This document shows, piece after piece, positions 17,329 to 24,352 of a DNA stretch of 37,918 nucleotides; position 1 is the stretch's first letter, and every line of letters starts with the position of its first letter. The position numbers were made by a program, and so were the translations under genes. This stretch comes from Butyrivibrio sp. GTDB lineage: Bacteria > Bacillota > Clostridia > Lachnospirales > Lachnospiraceae. Below the pieces are notes generated by a model. The model made no database searches and was not told the DNA's origin. It saw only the letters and a program-made list of their open reading frames with translations. The stretch covers positions 1-37,918 of the forward strand of contig NZ_JAGAYD010000044.1 of NCBI RefSeq assembly GCF_017940685.1, given 5' to 3'.

Positions 17329-17682
17329 ATGGCTGTAGAATTTGGAGAAGTACAGATGAAGTTTGCAGAGCTCATCTGGGAGAAGGAACCTGTTGGATCA
17401 GGTGAACTTGTTAAGCTCTGCGCGGAGAGGTTTGACTGGAAGAAGTCCACAACCTATACGGTCCTTAAAAAACTCTGTGACAAGGGACTGTTCCAGAACG
17501 TGGAGGGAATTGTTACTTCCAGGATTTCCAAGGAAGATTTTTACACAAAAAAGAGCGAGGAATTTGTAGACGAGGCATTTGGGGGCTCACTACCAGCTTT
17601 TTTGGCAGCGTTTACCTCACATCAACAACTATCAAGAAAAGACATTGAGGAAATACGGAGTATCATTGATAAGATTCAGTAA
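17329..17682 (+). CDS. BlaI/MecI/CopY family transcriptional repressor
   Basis: 117 aa, typical size. The N-terminal winged helix is clear: AELIWEKEPVGSGELVKLC, then WKKSTTYTVLKKLCDKGLF (recognition helix region), then a wing with GIVTSRIS. The C-terminal helices (FVDEAFGGSLPAFLAAF onward) match the dimerisation and protease-sensitive region of BlaI. GGAG precedes the ATG. It is followed after 31 nt by an M56 metalloprotease, the standard BlaI-BlaR1 pairing, so it most likely represses its own operon through the dyad in front of it and is inactivated by its partner. No beta-lactamase or penicillin-binding gene is in the window. Confidence 0.9.
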   Translation: MAVEFGEVQMKFAELIWEKEPVGSGELVKLCAERFDWKKSTTYTVLKKLCDKGLFQNVEGIVTSRISKEDFYTKKSEEFVDEAFGGSLPAFLAAFTSHQQLSRKDIEEIRSIIDKIQ

Positions 17683-17713
17683 AGGCATCATGTGAAGGCG
17701 AGAGGGAAAGAGT

Positions 17714-19141
17714 ATGGGGCTAATCTTTAGTAAAGTACTTGAGATGAGTATGGCGGCTGTTCTTTTGATAGTTGCGGTAACACTTCTTAGGATACCGCTG
17801 AAAAAAGCGCCAAAGTGGTTCATGGGGGTATTGTGGACTATTGTGGCACTTAGGCTTCTTGTGCCACTTCAGGTGGAATCAGGTCTTGGCTTTATGCCTG
17901 ATTTTGGACAGGTTACAAGTCTTGTTACAGGCAGGGAAGCTTTAAATGACAGCAGCGTGTATACCTCTGAAGATACTGTTTTACCTTCTTCAGAGCTGAC
18001 CAAAAACGAGGCTTTAGCTGACGGTGGCGGGATTTCTAAGACTACTCTGGATCAGAAAAAGGGAACACTAAGTTACCTTACAATCCTTTGGATTGTGGGT
18101 ATGATCATGGCTTTTGGCTATGCATTATACAGTTACATTTCTATTAGGTTAAAGACAAGAGTGTCCATCAGATACAGATCCAGCGATAAGGTTTACGTAT
18201 GTGATGACATAGATACACCTTTTATATTTGGACTTGTAAAACCCGTGATCTACCTGCCATCAGGCCTTGACCACGACACAATTGTCAATGTAATAGCCCA
18301 TGAGAAGGCACATCTTAAAAGAATGGATCACTTAAGAAAAGGCCTTGGCTTTTTTATCCTGACTATCCACTGGTTTAACCCGTTTGTGTGGCTTTCTTAT
18401 ATCTTGTTTTGCAGAGATATAGAGCTTGCCTGCGATGAGAGAGTTATCAGCACCATGTCTACAGATGAAAAGAAATCCTACGCAGAGTCACTGTTATCCT
18501 GCAGCACTAAAAAAAGAAGGATGATGGTATACCCTGTAGCCTTCGGAGAAGTTGCAGTGGGTACCAGGATCAGGCAGATCTTTAATTACAAAAAACCTAC
18601 ATTCTATCTTGTACTTTTGCTGGTTGCGATAACAGGAACACTTGCCACCTGCTCTTTTACAAGAGCAGCAGATAAGGTTACCATAACCCCCTATAAAATT
18701 GACGTAGTATCTGCCCCTGACAGAATAAGAACAGAGAATGTGGAGGCTATAGCAGAGCCAGTAATGGCCAGGACCAGAATAGAAGAAATAAGGTGGAAAG
18801 AGGAATCAGAGGAAGTAAAAGTTGGGCAACAGGCGAAAGCTGATGAGATAGAAAAAAGCACTTCAAGTGTTCCTTCTGAAGTAAAAATCGAAGACAACGG
18901 TAAAGGAGCTTCTGTAGATGTAAAAGAGGGAAACACCCATGTCAGTGTTTCAGCAGATGACTTAAACAAGCTGACTTCTGTAGAACCTGTAAAAGAAGTT
19001 GTTAATGTTACAGAAGATATCGTAGACGAAGTGACAGATGGCATTTTGATAGATGGAGAAATTGCTGACACTGCAGTAGACACCGCATTTAGTATTACCA
19101 CAGACACATTGGGACTAGTTGACAGCATACTTGGATGGTAA
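17714..19141 (+). CDS. BlaR1-like M56 membrane metalloprotease lacking a PBP sensor domain
   Basis: 475 aa. Hydrophobic segments near the N-terminus (residues ~8-28, 35-52), at ~120-140 and around 215-235 match the M56 membrane core. The zinc site is HEKAH (His196, Glu197, His200), with the downstream ELACDE motif (Glu237). A last membrane segment (YLVLLLVAITGTLATC) ends near residue 310. The remaining ~165 residues should be outside the cell: they are polar, rich in Glu, Asp, Val, Thr and Lys, with no SxxK/KTG penicillin-binding motifs. In BlaR1 and MecR1 this place holds the beta-lactam sensor, so this protein must sense something else or use a partner. Its stop overlaps the ribosome binding site of the next small gene. 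Confidence 0.88.
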   Translation: MGLIFSKVLEMSMAAVLLIVAVTLLRIPLKKAPKWFMGVLWTIVALRLLVPLQVESGLGFMPDFGQVTSLVTGREALNDSSVYTSEDTVLPSSELTKNEALADGGGISKTTLDQKKGTLSYLTILWIVGMIMAFGYALYSYISIRLKTRVSIRYRSSDKVYVCDDIDTPFIFGLVKPVIYLPSGLDHDTIVNVIAHEKAHLKRMDHLRKGLGFFILTIHWFNPFVWLSYILFCRDIELACDERVISTMSTDEKKSYAESLLSCSTKKRRMMVYPVAFGEVAVGTRIRQIFNYKKPTFYLVLLLVAITGTLATCSFTRAADKVTITPYKIDVVSAPDRIRTENVEAIAEPVMARTRIEEIRWKEESEEVKVGQQAKADEIEKSTSSVPSEVKIEDNGKGASVDVKEGNTHVSVSADDLNKLTSVEPVKEVVNVTEDIVDEVTDGILIDGEIADTAVDTAFSITTDTLGLVDSILGW

Positions 19142-19151
19142 GGAGGATATC

Positions 19152-19400
19152 ATGGCAGATAAGAGAAACATGGTTATTTTTGCAGCGGCAAAGGAAGCAG
19201 GTATTTTAGAAAAAGAGATGAAGAACGTACTTGTAGGTCACAAGGACGGATTTTTCGAGATTACTTTTTCTACTGAGTGGATGATGTACGATATGTATGT
19301 GGAGGAGGAGTCAATGATGGTCCTTGGGGTAGATTTTAGACCAATACCAGTAAACTCACTTCTTGAAAGCCTGCCTGAGTCAGTTCAGGATGCATCCTAA
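19152..19400 (+). CDS. Small hypothetical protein (82 aa) in the blaI/M56 operon
   Basis: 82 aa from the ATG at 19152; AAGGAGG (19140-19146) overlaps the stop codon of the M56 gene, so the two are tightly coupled. A start at 19119 would lie within the upstream gene and lacks a binding site. The middle stretch GFFEITFSTEWMMYDMYVE has the alternating pattern of beta strands seen in PepSY-like folds, but I do not recognise the family with confidence. It has no signal peptide or membrane helix. Its position suggests a role linked to the BlaI/M56 system. Function unknown. Confidence 0.7.
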   Translation: MADKRNMVIFAAAKEAGILEKEMKNVLVGHKDGFFEITFSTEWMMYDMYVEEESMMVLGVDFRPIPVNSLLESLPESVQDAS

Positions 19401-19417
19401 GAAAAAACAAAAAAGAT

Positions 19418-19470
19418 AAGGGCCTGTCTCTTGACGCTTGTTCATATAAGCTCAGAGATGGCCCTTTTTT
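19418..19470. terminator. Bidirectional terminator between the 82-aa gene and the polymerase gene
   Basis: Outer stem AAGGGCC (19418-19424) with GGCCCTT (19460-19466), plus an inner partial stem GTCTC/GAGAT, then TTTTTT to 19470 on the plus strand. The minus-strand polymerase stop codon lies inside the hairpin, and an A-rich stretch at 19401-19414 supplies a T-run for the minus strand. Confidence 0.8.
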
Positions 19471-20759
19471 ATTATATCCTTGCCAAATTCTTTTTTCAGT
19501 TTTTCGGTCATGGCATCCAGCTTTTTCTGTTTCTCTCTGTTTGGAGTATTGGAGAATTGAGAATTATTACTGCCTTGAGACATCATATTATTGTCAAAGA
19601 GGCTTAGCTGCTGATAAGAACCATCGTCAAGCTTACTTACTCCGACACCTACAAGGCGGACAGTCTCGCCCTTTATGAAAAGACCTTCATCTCCAAGAAG
19701 AAGCTTGTCACATAGTTCTTTTGAATACTTGTAGATATTCTGTTCGTCGCAGATGGAGCTCTCCAGCTGAAGCTGGGCTGAGTGGCGCTTGAAATTGCCG
19801 GTCTTAACGGAAACAGTAATGGTGCGTCCATAGACATTGTCTCTCTTAAGCCTTCCGGAAACCTTCTCTGACAGGAACTTAAGGATTGGAACGATATCTT
19901 TATCATAGCCATCTGCGTTTAAGTCATTTTTTAAAGTGGTCTCATTGGAATAACTCTTGGCATCCTCGTAAGTATCTGTCACCTCGGCGCTTCCAAAGCC
20001 GTTGGCACTTCTATAGATATAACTTCCGGCGTTAGCTCCAAGGAAGGAAATAAGCATTTCAGGATCTGAGGTAGCAGCATCGCCAATTGTCCTGATTCCT
20101 ATATTCTGTAGTCTTGCAGCAGTCTGCTTGCCACATCCAAAGAGATCTCCGATGGGCAGAGGCCACATCTTATCCTGTATTTCCTCAGGGAAAAGAGTAT
20201 GGATCCTGTCAGGCTTGGTAAAGTCGCTGGCCATCTTGGACAGGAGCTTATTACAGGAAATACCAACGTTAACTGTAAATCCCAGAGAGTCTCTTATTTC
20301 ATCTTTTATCTTTTTGGCAAGGCAGATAGGATAAGGGTATTCCTGTGTCTCAAGGTATCCGTAAACCTCTTTTAGTCCTGAGATATCAACAAAAGCTTCA
20401 TCAATTGACATCTGCTGGACAAGAGGTGAGTACTTGTTTAAAATATCGATAAAGGCATGAGAATATTCCCTGTAGGTATTAAAGTCCGACTGAACTAAAA
20501 CCAGATGGGGACACTTCTCAAGGGCTTTAACGACAGGCTCACCAGTGACAATTCCATACTTTTTGGCTGGAATTGACTTGGCAGTTATGATTCCATGTCG
20601 TTTCTTTACATCACCGCCTACAGCAGATGGAATGGTCCTAAGATCTACGCCATCCGGATCCTCACGCAGCTTCTTAAGGGCAGACCAGGACAGAAAGGCG
20701 GAGTTGACATCAATGTGGAATATGTACTTGTCATAGTCATAAACGTGGTTGTTATCCAT
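19452..20759 (-). CDS. dinB: Y-family DNA polymerase (Pol IV/DinB-like)
   Basis: 435 aa. Catalytic acids are in IFHIDVNSAFLSW (first Asp) and MSIDEAFVDI (Asp-Glu pair), the three metal ligands of Y-family polymerases. A helix-hairpin-helix-like region follows (GCGKQTAARLQNIGIRTIGD), then the little-finger domain. The C-terminal tail has QLSLF, a classic sliding-clamp binding motif. It copies damaged DNA at the cost of accuracy. The start at 20759 has only a weak ribosome binding site. A LexA (DinR) box lies just upstream, so it should be an SOS gene. DinB versus a UmuC-like name cannot be fully settled; the length and clamp motif fit DinB. Confidence 0.9.
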   Translation of the reverse strand: MDNNHVYDYDKYIFHIDVNSAFLSWSALKKLREDPDGVDLRTIPSAVGGDVKKRHGIITAKSIPAKKYGIVTGEPVVKALEKCPHLVLVQSDFNTYREYSHAFIDILNKYSPLVQQMSIDEAFVDISGLKEVYGYLETQEYPYPICLAKKIKDEIRDSLGFTVNVGISCNKLLSKMASDFTKPDRIHTLFPEEIQDKMWPLPIGDLFGCGKQTAARLQNIGIRTIGDAATSDPEMLISFLGANAGSYIYRSANGFGSAEVTDTYEDAKSYSNETTLKNDLNADGYDKDIVPILKFLSEKVSGRLKRDNVYGRTITVSVKTGNFKRHSAQLQLESSICDEQNIYKYSKELCDKLLLGDEGLFIKGETVRLVGVGVSKLDDGSYQQLSLFDNNMMSQGSNNSQFSNTPNREKQKKLDAMTEKLKKEFGKDIIKKGHL

Positions 20760-20774
20760 ACTTATAGGATACCA

Positions 20775-20788
20775 AGAACGCCTGTTCG
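20775..20788 (-). promoter_or_regulatory. LexA/DinR SOS box of the polymerase gene
   Basis: On the minus strand CGAAC-AGGC-GTTCT matches the Gram-positive SOS box CGAAC-N4-GTTCG at nine of ten fixed positions. It lies 15 bp before the start codon and downstream of the predicted -10, a position that would block transcription. Confidence 0.8.
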
Positions 20789-20806
20789 CTTCAAGGCGTA
20801 AATGAG

Positions 20807-20847
20807 ATTATAATAAAATTTCATTAATTTCACTTTTGCGTGAAATT
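20807..20847 (-). promoter_or_regulatory. Promoter region of the polymerase gene with inverted repeat
   Basis: Minus-strand -10 TATAAT at 20807-20812. No good -35 is seen at 17 nt, but a perfect 8-bp inverted repeat AATTTCAC-N6-GTGAAATT (20826-20847) covers that place and may be a second regulator site or a hairpin. Confidence 0.45.
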
Positions 20848-20884
20848 ATTATGTCTTTTTTGTGTATTTTCAATCGAAGAATTG

Positions 20885-20913
20885 TTGAATACATAGGAAA
20901 ATTAAGATAGTAT
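20885..20913 (+). promoter_or_regulatory. Possible promoter of the CAP-domain lipoprotein gene
   Basis: TTGAAT (20885-20890), 17-nt spacer, TAGTAT (20908-20913). Moderate match only. Confidence 0.4.
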
Positions 20914-20969
20914 ATATATAGGAGTATGGGATTTCCATAATTGTGTTTATAAGTATAGGAGCGAATGTT

Positions 20970-21533
20970 ATGAGAAAGGTTCAGTTTAAAAGAATCGTAG
21001 CAGTGGCACTTACAGCTGTTCTTACATTCACACTTGTAGCGTGTGGAGCAACCAAGGAAGCTGTTATTGATGACCAGGCTGCTACCAGAGGATTGGAAGA
21101 GGGCGCAGGTGAGATCTGGATTGATAACCAGGCTATCGCACTTGCAGGATCTGCTTCATCTACACAGGCTGCTGTTGATGCTTGTACAGCAGTATTCAAC
21201 ATGATGAATCAGACAAGAGCTGCTCAGGGACTTGCAACACTTGCATGGAGCGAGCCACTTACAGATGCAGCAAGAGTACGTGCACAGGAGTGCAGATCAT
21301 CATTTTCACACACAAGACCTGATGGATCAGCATTCTGGACAGTTGACAGTAATGTTCAGTACGGCGAAAACCTTGCTAAACTTTACAGTTCTGCTGACAG
21401 CGTATACACAGCATGGATGAATTCACCAACACATAAGGCTAACATTATGGATGGTGGATACAAGACTGTAGGTATCGCAGTATTCCAGGACGACGGCGGC
21501 AGCTGGTATTGGGCTCAAGAGTTCGGATATTAA
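20970..21533 (+). CDS. CAP/SCP-domain lipoprotein (PR-1-like)
   Basis: 187 aa from the ATG at 20970 (AGGAG at 20957-20961); an earlier in-frame GTG at 20943 lacks a binding site. A lipoprotein signal peptide ends at LVAC (Cys25). After a ~45-residue linker comes a CAP domain: VFNMMNQTRAAQGLATL, DAARVRAQECRSSFSHTRPD, YGENLAKL, and AWMNSPTHKANIM, ending with WYWAQEFGY. These are the standard CAP signatures. Bacterial members are secreted; their biochemical role is unclear (lipid binding or peptidase-like roles have been proposed). It is surface anchored here. It may form a unit with the 56-aa ORF 30 nt downstream. Confidence 0.9.
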   Translation: MRKVQFKRIVAVALTAVLTFTLVACGATKEAVIDDQAATRGLEEGAGEIWIDNQAIALAGSASSTQAAVDACTAVFNMMNQTRAAQGLATLAWSEPLTDAARVRAQECRSSFSHTRPDGSAFWTVDSNVQYGENLAKLYSSADSVYTAWMNSPTHKANIMDGGYKTVGIAVFQDDGGSWYWAQEFGY

Positions 21534-21563
21534 AAATTTAATCTCATAAAAGGGGGGATAGAT

Positions 21564-21734
21564 ATGTTTGGAAAATCTTCGAAAGATATCTATATCAACA
21601 ATGAGACGAGGCCACTGTCTGTAGGCGGTTCCAATGACAATCCCTACATGCAGGAAATGCTCCGTGGCGAGGAGAAGCGCCGTGAAAAAAATCGCGACGA
21701 TATCTACAACAGACAAAATGGATACATCAAGTAA
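21564..21734 (+). CDS. Small hypothetical protein (56 aa)
   Basis: An ATG at 21564, with AGGGGGG at 21551-21557 correctly placed, opens a 56-codon frame ending at TAA 21732-21734. The product begins MFGKSSKDIYINNETRP and is highly charged, with a basic/acidic helix MLRGEEKRREKNRDD. No membrane segment or signal peptide. It fits between the CAP-domain gene and a terminator, so it is likely expressed. I do not recognise a family. Confidence 0.6.
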   Translation: MFGKSSKDIYINNETRPLSVGGSNDNPYMQEMLRGEEKRREKNRDDIYNRQNGYIK

Positions 21735-21743
21735 CGTACTATA

Positions 21744-21771
21744 AAAGGCCTGGGCTTTTGCCCAGGCCTTT
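21744..21771. terminator. Bidirectional terminator between the 56-aa ORF and pyrI
   Basis: Perfect 12-bp stem AAAGGCCTGGGC/GCCCAGGCCTTT with loop TTTT; short T-runs on both strands. It lies between convergent genes. Confidence 0.88.
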
Positions 21772-21781
21772 ATGGTTTATA

Positions 21782-22225
21782 TTACAGGTTATTTGCGTCG
21801 CCTTCAGAGTACTTCTCATCGCAGTATCTGCAGCGGTAGATTTCATTTTCTTCATCTGCAAGATAAAAGATCTGAGGAAGTTCTTGCTCGATGGAGGAGA
21901 TACATCTTGGGTTGTGACACTTTATGACTCCGGTTATCTGCTTTGGAAGGACCAGTGATCTCTTTTCGATGATAACGCCGTCCTTGATAACGTTTACAGT
22001 GATGTTGTGATCGATAAATGCCAAAACGTCAAGGTCCAGAGAGTCGATGTCGCACTCAACCTTTAAGATATCTTTTTTGCCCATGGCTTTACTCTTTGCG
22101 TTTTTGATGATAGCTACAGTTGAATCCAGCTTATCAAGACCAAGGTGTCTGTATATCTGCATGCTCTTGCCAGCCTGAATGTGGTCAAGAACAAAGCCTT
22201 CTTCTATTTTTCCAATATTTAACAT
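21782..22225 (-). CDS. pyrI: Aspartate carbamoyltransferase regulatory chain
   Basis: 147 aa from the ATG at 22225, preceded by AGAGAGG; the frame is open 11 codons further upstream but that overlaps the end of pyrB without a binding site. The N-terminal allosteric domain (HIQAGKSMQIYRHLGLD) and the C-terminal zinc domain with four cysteines (CHNPRC and CRYC) are clear. PyrI binds nucleotides and tunes the catalytic PyrB trimers in the first committed step of pyrimidine synthesis. It lies 19 nt after pyrB. Confidence 0.95.
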   Translation of the reverse strand: MLNIGKIEEGFVLDHIQAGKSMQIYRHLGLDKLDSTVAIIKNAKSKAMGKKDILKVECDIDSLDLDVLAFIDHNITVNVIKDGVIIEKRSLVLPKQITGVIKCHNPRCISSIEQELPQIFYLADEENEIYRCRYCDEKYSEGDANNL

Positions 22226-22244
22226 AATTAACCTCTCTTTAATA

Positions 22245-23165
22245 TTATTTGATCCCAAGTAATGTCAGTATCAGAGCCATTCTTACGTACATGCCGTACT
22301 GAACCTGTTTAAAGTAAGCAGCTCTTGGATCGTTGTCTATTTCTACGGAAATCTCGTTGACTCTTGGAAGAGGGTGGAGGATAAACATCTTTTCTTTTGC
22401 CAGAGCCATTTTTTCTTTATCAAGGATATAGAAATTGCGAAGTCTTATGTAGTCTTCTTCATTAAAGAAACGCTCTTTCTGGACTCTTGTCATGTACAAA
22501 AAATCCAGCTGTGGCATTACTTCTTCAAGCTTTATAACTTCTTCGTATGGAATGTTCTTTTGGCGCAGCATCTCAGTGATGTAGTCAGGAACCTTAAGTT
22601 CCTTAGGTGATATGAAGATAAACCTGATGCCCTCGTAGCGGCTCAGGGCATTTATGAGAGAGTGGACTGTTCTGCCAAACTTAAGGTCGCCGCAAAGACC
22701 TATAGTGAAGTTTTTAAGGCTTCCATATAGAGACCTGATTGTTAGAAGGTCAGTCAGTGTCTGGGTTGGATGCTGATGTCCTCCGTCTCCTGCGTTGATC
22801 ACAGGGATAGATGACTTGGAAGCAGCAACCATTGGCGCACCTTCCTTAGGATGTCTCATGGCGCAGATATCTGCAAAGCAGGATATAACTCTTATGGTAT
22901 CTGCAACGCTTTCCCCTTTTGCTGCAGAAGAGGAGTTTGCGTCTGCAAAGCCAATGACCTGTCCTCCCAGGCGGATCATAGCTGTTTCAAAAGAGAGCCT
23001 TGTCCTTGTACTTGGCTCATAGAAGCAGGTGGCCAGGATCTTGCCATCGCACTTGTGCGAAAAGCCTGGCAGGTCTTTTTCAATCTCACCTGCAAGATCA
23101 AAGAGGTCCTCCAGCTCCTCCACTGAAAAATCGAGTGGATTCATCATGTGTCTTAATTTTTCCAT
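22245..23165 (-). CDS. pyrB: Aspartate carbamoyltransferase catalytic chain
   Basis: 306 aa from the ATG at 23165, chosen because GGGAG sits 6 nt upstream; the ATG at 23177 has no binding site. The carbamoyl-phosphate site [13 protein letters not shown], the 80s loop region SSSAAKGES, the [10 protein letters not shown] motif and [10 protein letters not shown] are all intact. It joins carbamoyl phosphate and aspartate to make carbamoyl aspartate. With pyrI it forms a two-gene operon. A hairpin lies upstream, after the preceding DUF5050 gene; no PyrR-type leader was recognised. Confidence 0.96.
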   Translation of the reverse strand: MEKLRHMMNPLDFSVEELEDLFDLAGEIEKDLPGFSHKCDGKILATCFYEPSTRTRLSFETAMIRLGGQVIGFADANSSSAAKGESVADTIRVISCFADICAMRHPKEGAPMVAASKSSIPVINAGDGGHQHPTQTLTDLLTIRSLYGSLKNFTIGLCGDLKFGRTVHSLINALSRYEGIRFIFISPKELKVPDYITEMLRQKNIPYEEVIKLEEVMPQLDFLYMTRVQKERFFNEEDYIRLRNFYILDKEKMALAKEKMFILHPLPRVNEISVEIDNDPRAAYFKQVQYGMYVRMALILTLLGIK

Positions 23166-23203
23166 ACGTTCTCCCATCTTTATGAATAATAATCTAAATT
23201 TAA

Positions 23204-23228
23204 GCGCGTACCCCGAAAGAATACGCGC
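23204..23228 (-). terminator. Hairpin between the DUF5050 gene and pyrB
   Basis: GCGCGTA (23204-23210) pairs with TACGCGC (23222-23228). On the minus strand it lies 7 nt after the DUF5050 stop and is followed by a weak TTAAATTTA run, so termination would be partial. Confidence 0.45.
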
Positions 23229-23235
23229 CTTTTAA

Positions 23236-24246
23236 CTATTTTGTAGAAACTATAAAAGGAGATGGTGCAGCTGAACCATCAAGCGGCATGTGGTAATAAA
23301 GAGTGTCATCTCCAAATACTTTAAAATACAGATACCTTGAAGTTAAGTTAAGACTGTTGGTAATGCCATTGAAAAGGATGACCTTGTCAGATCCGTCAAG
23401 GTTACATCTTCTAAGAGATGGTGCATCTGCATTTGAAAATGAATAGTAAATATGGTTGTGATCCAGAGTAAAACAGTCAGCTCTGTCTGAAGTAACAAGT
23501 TCAGGAACACCAGTTGAAAGGCTGGCTCTCCAGATACTGTAATTGGAATCGCCATTCATATAGTATATATAACCATCCTGAACTACTGGAAAGAAATAGT
23601 TACCACTAAGGAAAGTGCTCTGGGTATCACCAGTTCTGGTATCAAGGTAGTGAAGATTGTGGTCGCTGTTTACACCGGTAAAGAAAATAAGTCCGTTGTC
23701 GTAGCAGAAGGGAGAAACAAGCTCATCTGTTACCTGGATAGGATCTGATTTACTGACCTTCATCTTGTTGAGGGATCCGCCACCTGTTTTTAACTGGAAA
23801 TAGAGGTACTCACCGCAAAGGGCCAGCTCTCCACAAAAGTCTCTGAGCATACAGGTCTGATCGCTGCCGTTGGCCTTGCATCTGTAGATACCAAACTGAT
23901 TGGTAGCAGCTCCAAGGCCCTTTACCTTGGAAGATTTGGAGGTTGAATCCATATAAAAATAAATGAAACCATCTGCGCCGTTAATATACTTGGCACCCAT
24001 GGTTGTGAGACGCTTGGGCTTTGATTCATCCGCATTCATGGAATAGAGACAGTTATTGTCAGAAGCATTGGCAAAATAGACCTTGCCATCCATTTCAAAA
24101 AATAATCCGTTGTTGTGGAGATTGCCGGCAGAATTGCCAACAGCATCGGGATTTAAGGGAACTGCCTTATCAAGAAAATAGTAGGTGGTAAACCCGGCAA
24201 AAGCAAGAAGTATAAGTATAAATACCACAATAAATTTCTTATTCAT
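23236..24246 (-). CDS. Membrane-anchored DUF5050 domain protein
   Basis: 336 aa from the ATG at 24246, with GGAGGG upstream; 16 further open codons upstream are rejected because they overlap the promoter. An N-terminal membrane anchor (FIVVFILILLAFAGFTTYYF) is followed by an extracytoplasmic domain made of repeated short units such as GKVYFANASDNNCLYSMN, GFIYFYMD, YLYFQL, GYIYYMNGD, HIYYSFSNAD and RYLYFKVFGDD. Such YIYY..(D/N) repeats with paired strands are typical of DUF5050 beta-propeller-like proteins in Clostridia. Function unknown; a surface sensor or scaffold is possible. It diverges from pheA. Confidence 0.82.
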   Translation of the reverse strand: MNKKFIVVFILILLAFAGFTTYYFLDKAVPLNPDAVGNSAGNLHNNGLFFEMDGKVYFANASDNNCLYSMNADESKPKRLTTMGAKYINGADGFIYFYMDSTSKSSKVKGLGAATNQFGIYRCKANGSDQTCMLRDFCGELALCGEYLYFQLKTGGGSLNKMKVSKSDPIQVTDELVSPFCYDNGLIFFTGVNSDHNLHYLDTRTGDTQSTFLSGNYFFPVVQDGYIYYMNGDSNYSIWRASLSTGVPELVTSDRADCFTLDHNHIYYSFSNADAPSLRRCNLDGSDKVILFNGITNSLNLTSRYLYFKVFGDDTLYYHMPLDGSAAPSPFIVSTK

Positions 24247-24265
24247 CCTAGTCCCTCCATTAACC

Positions 24266-24294
24266 ATTATATCCATGGCTGTTCTTGCTATCAA
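24266..24294 (-). promoter_or_regulatory. Promoter of the DUF5050 gene
   Basis: On the minus strand TTGATA (24289-24294), 17-nt spacer, perfect TATAAT (24266-24271). Its -35 overlaps the -35 of the divergent pheA promoter. Confidence 0.65.
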
Positions 24295-24313
24295 GAAATA
24301 TTTCGTTTATCAT
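24285..24313 (+). promoter_or_regulatory. Promoter of the pheA operon
   Basis: TTGCTA (24285-24290), 17-nt spacer, TATCAT (24308-24313). The start would be near 24320, about 33 nt before the pheA ATG. Confidence 0.55.
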
Positions 24314-24352
24314 TAATTGAGTAGATTAAAGCACAAGGAGATTCTGGCAACA

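Noticed and set aside
23166-23235. PyrR-binding attenuator before pyrB
   Set aside because: The hairpin there has no PyrR loop motif and no strong T-run; it is better read as a weak terminator of the upstream gene.
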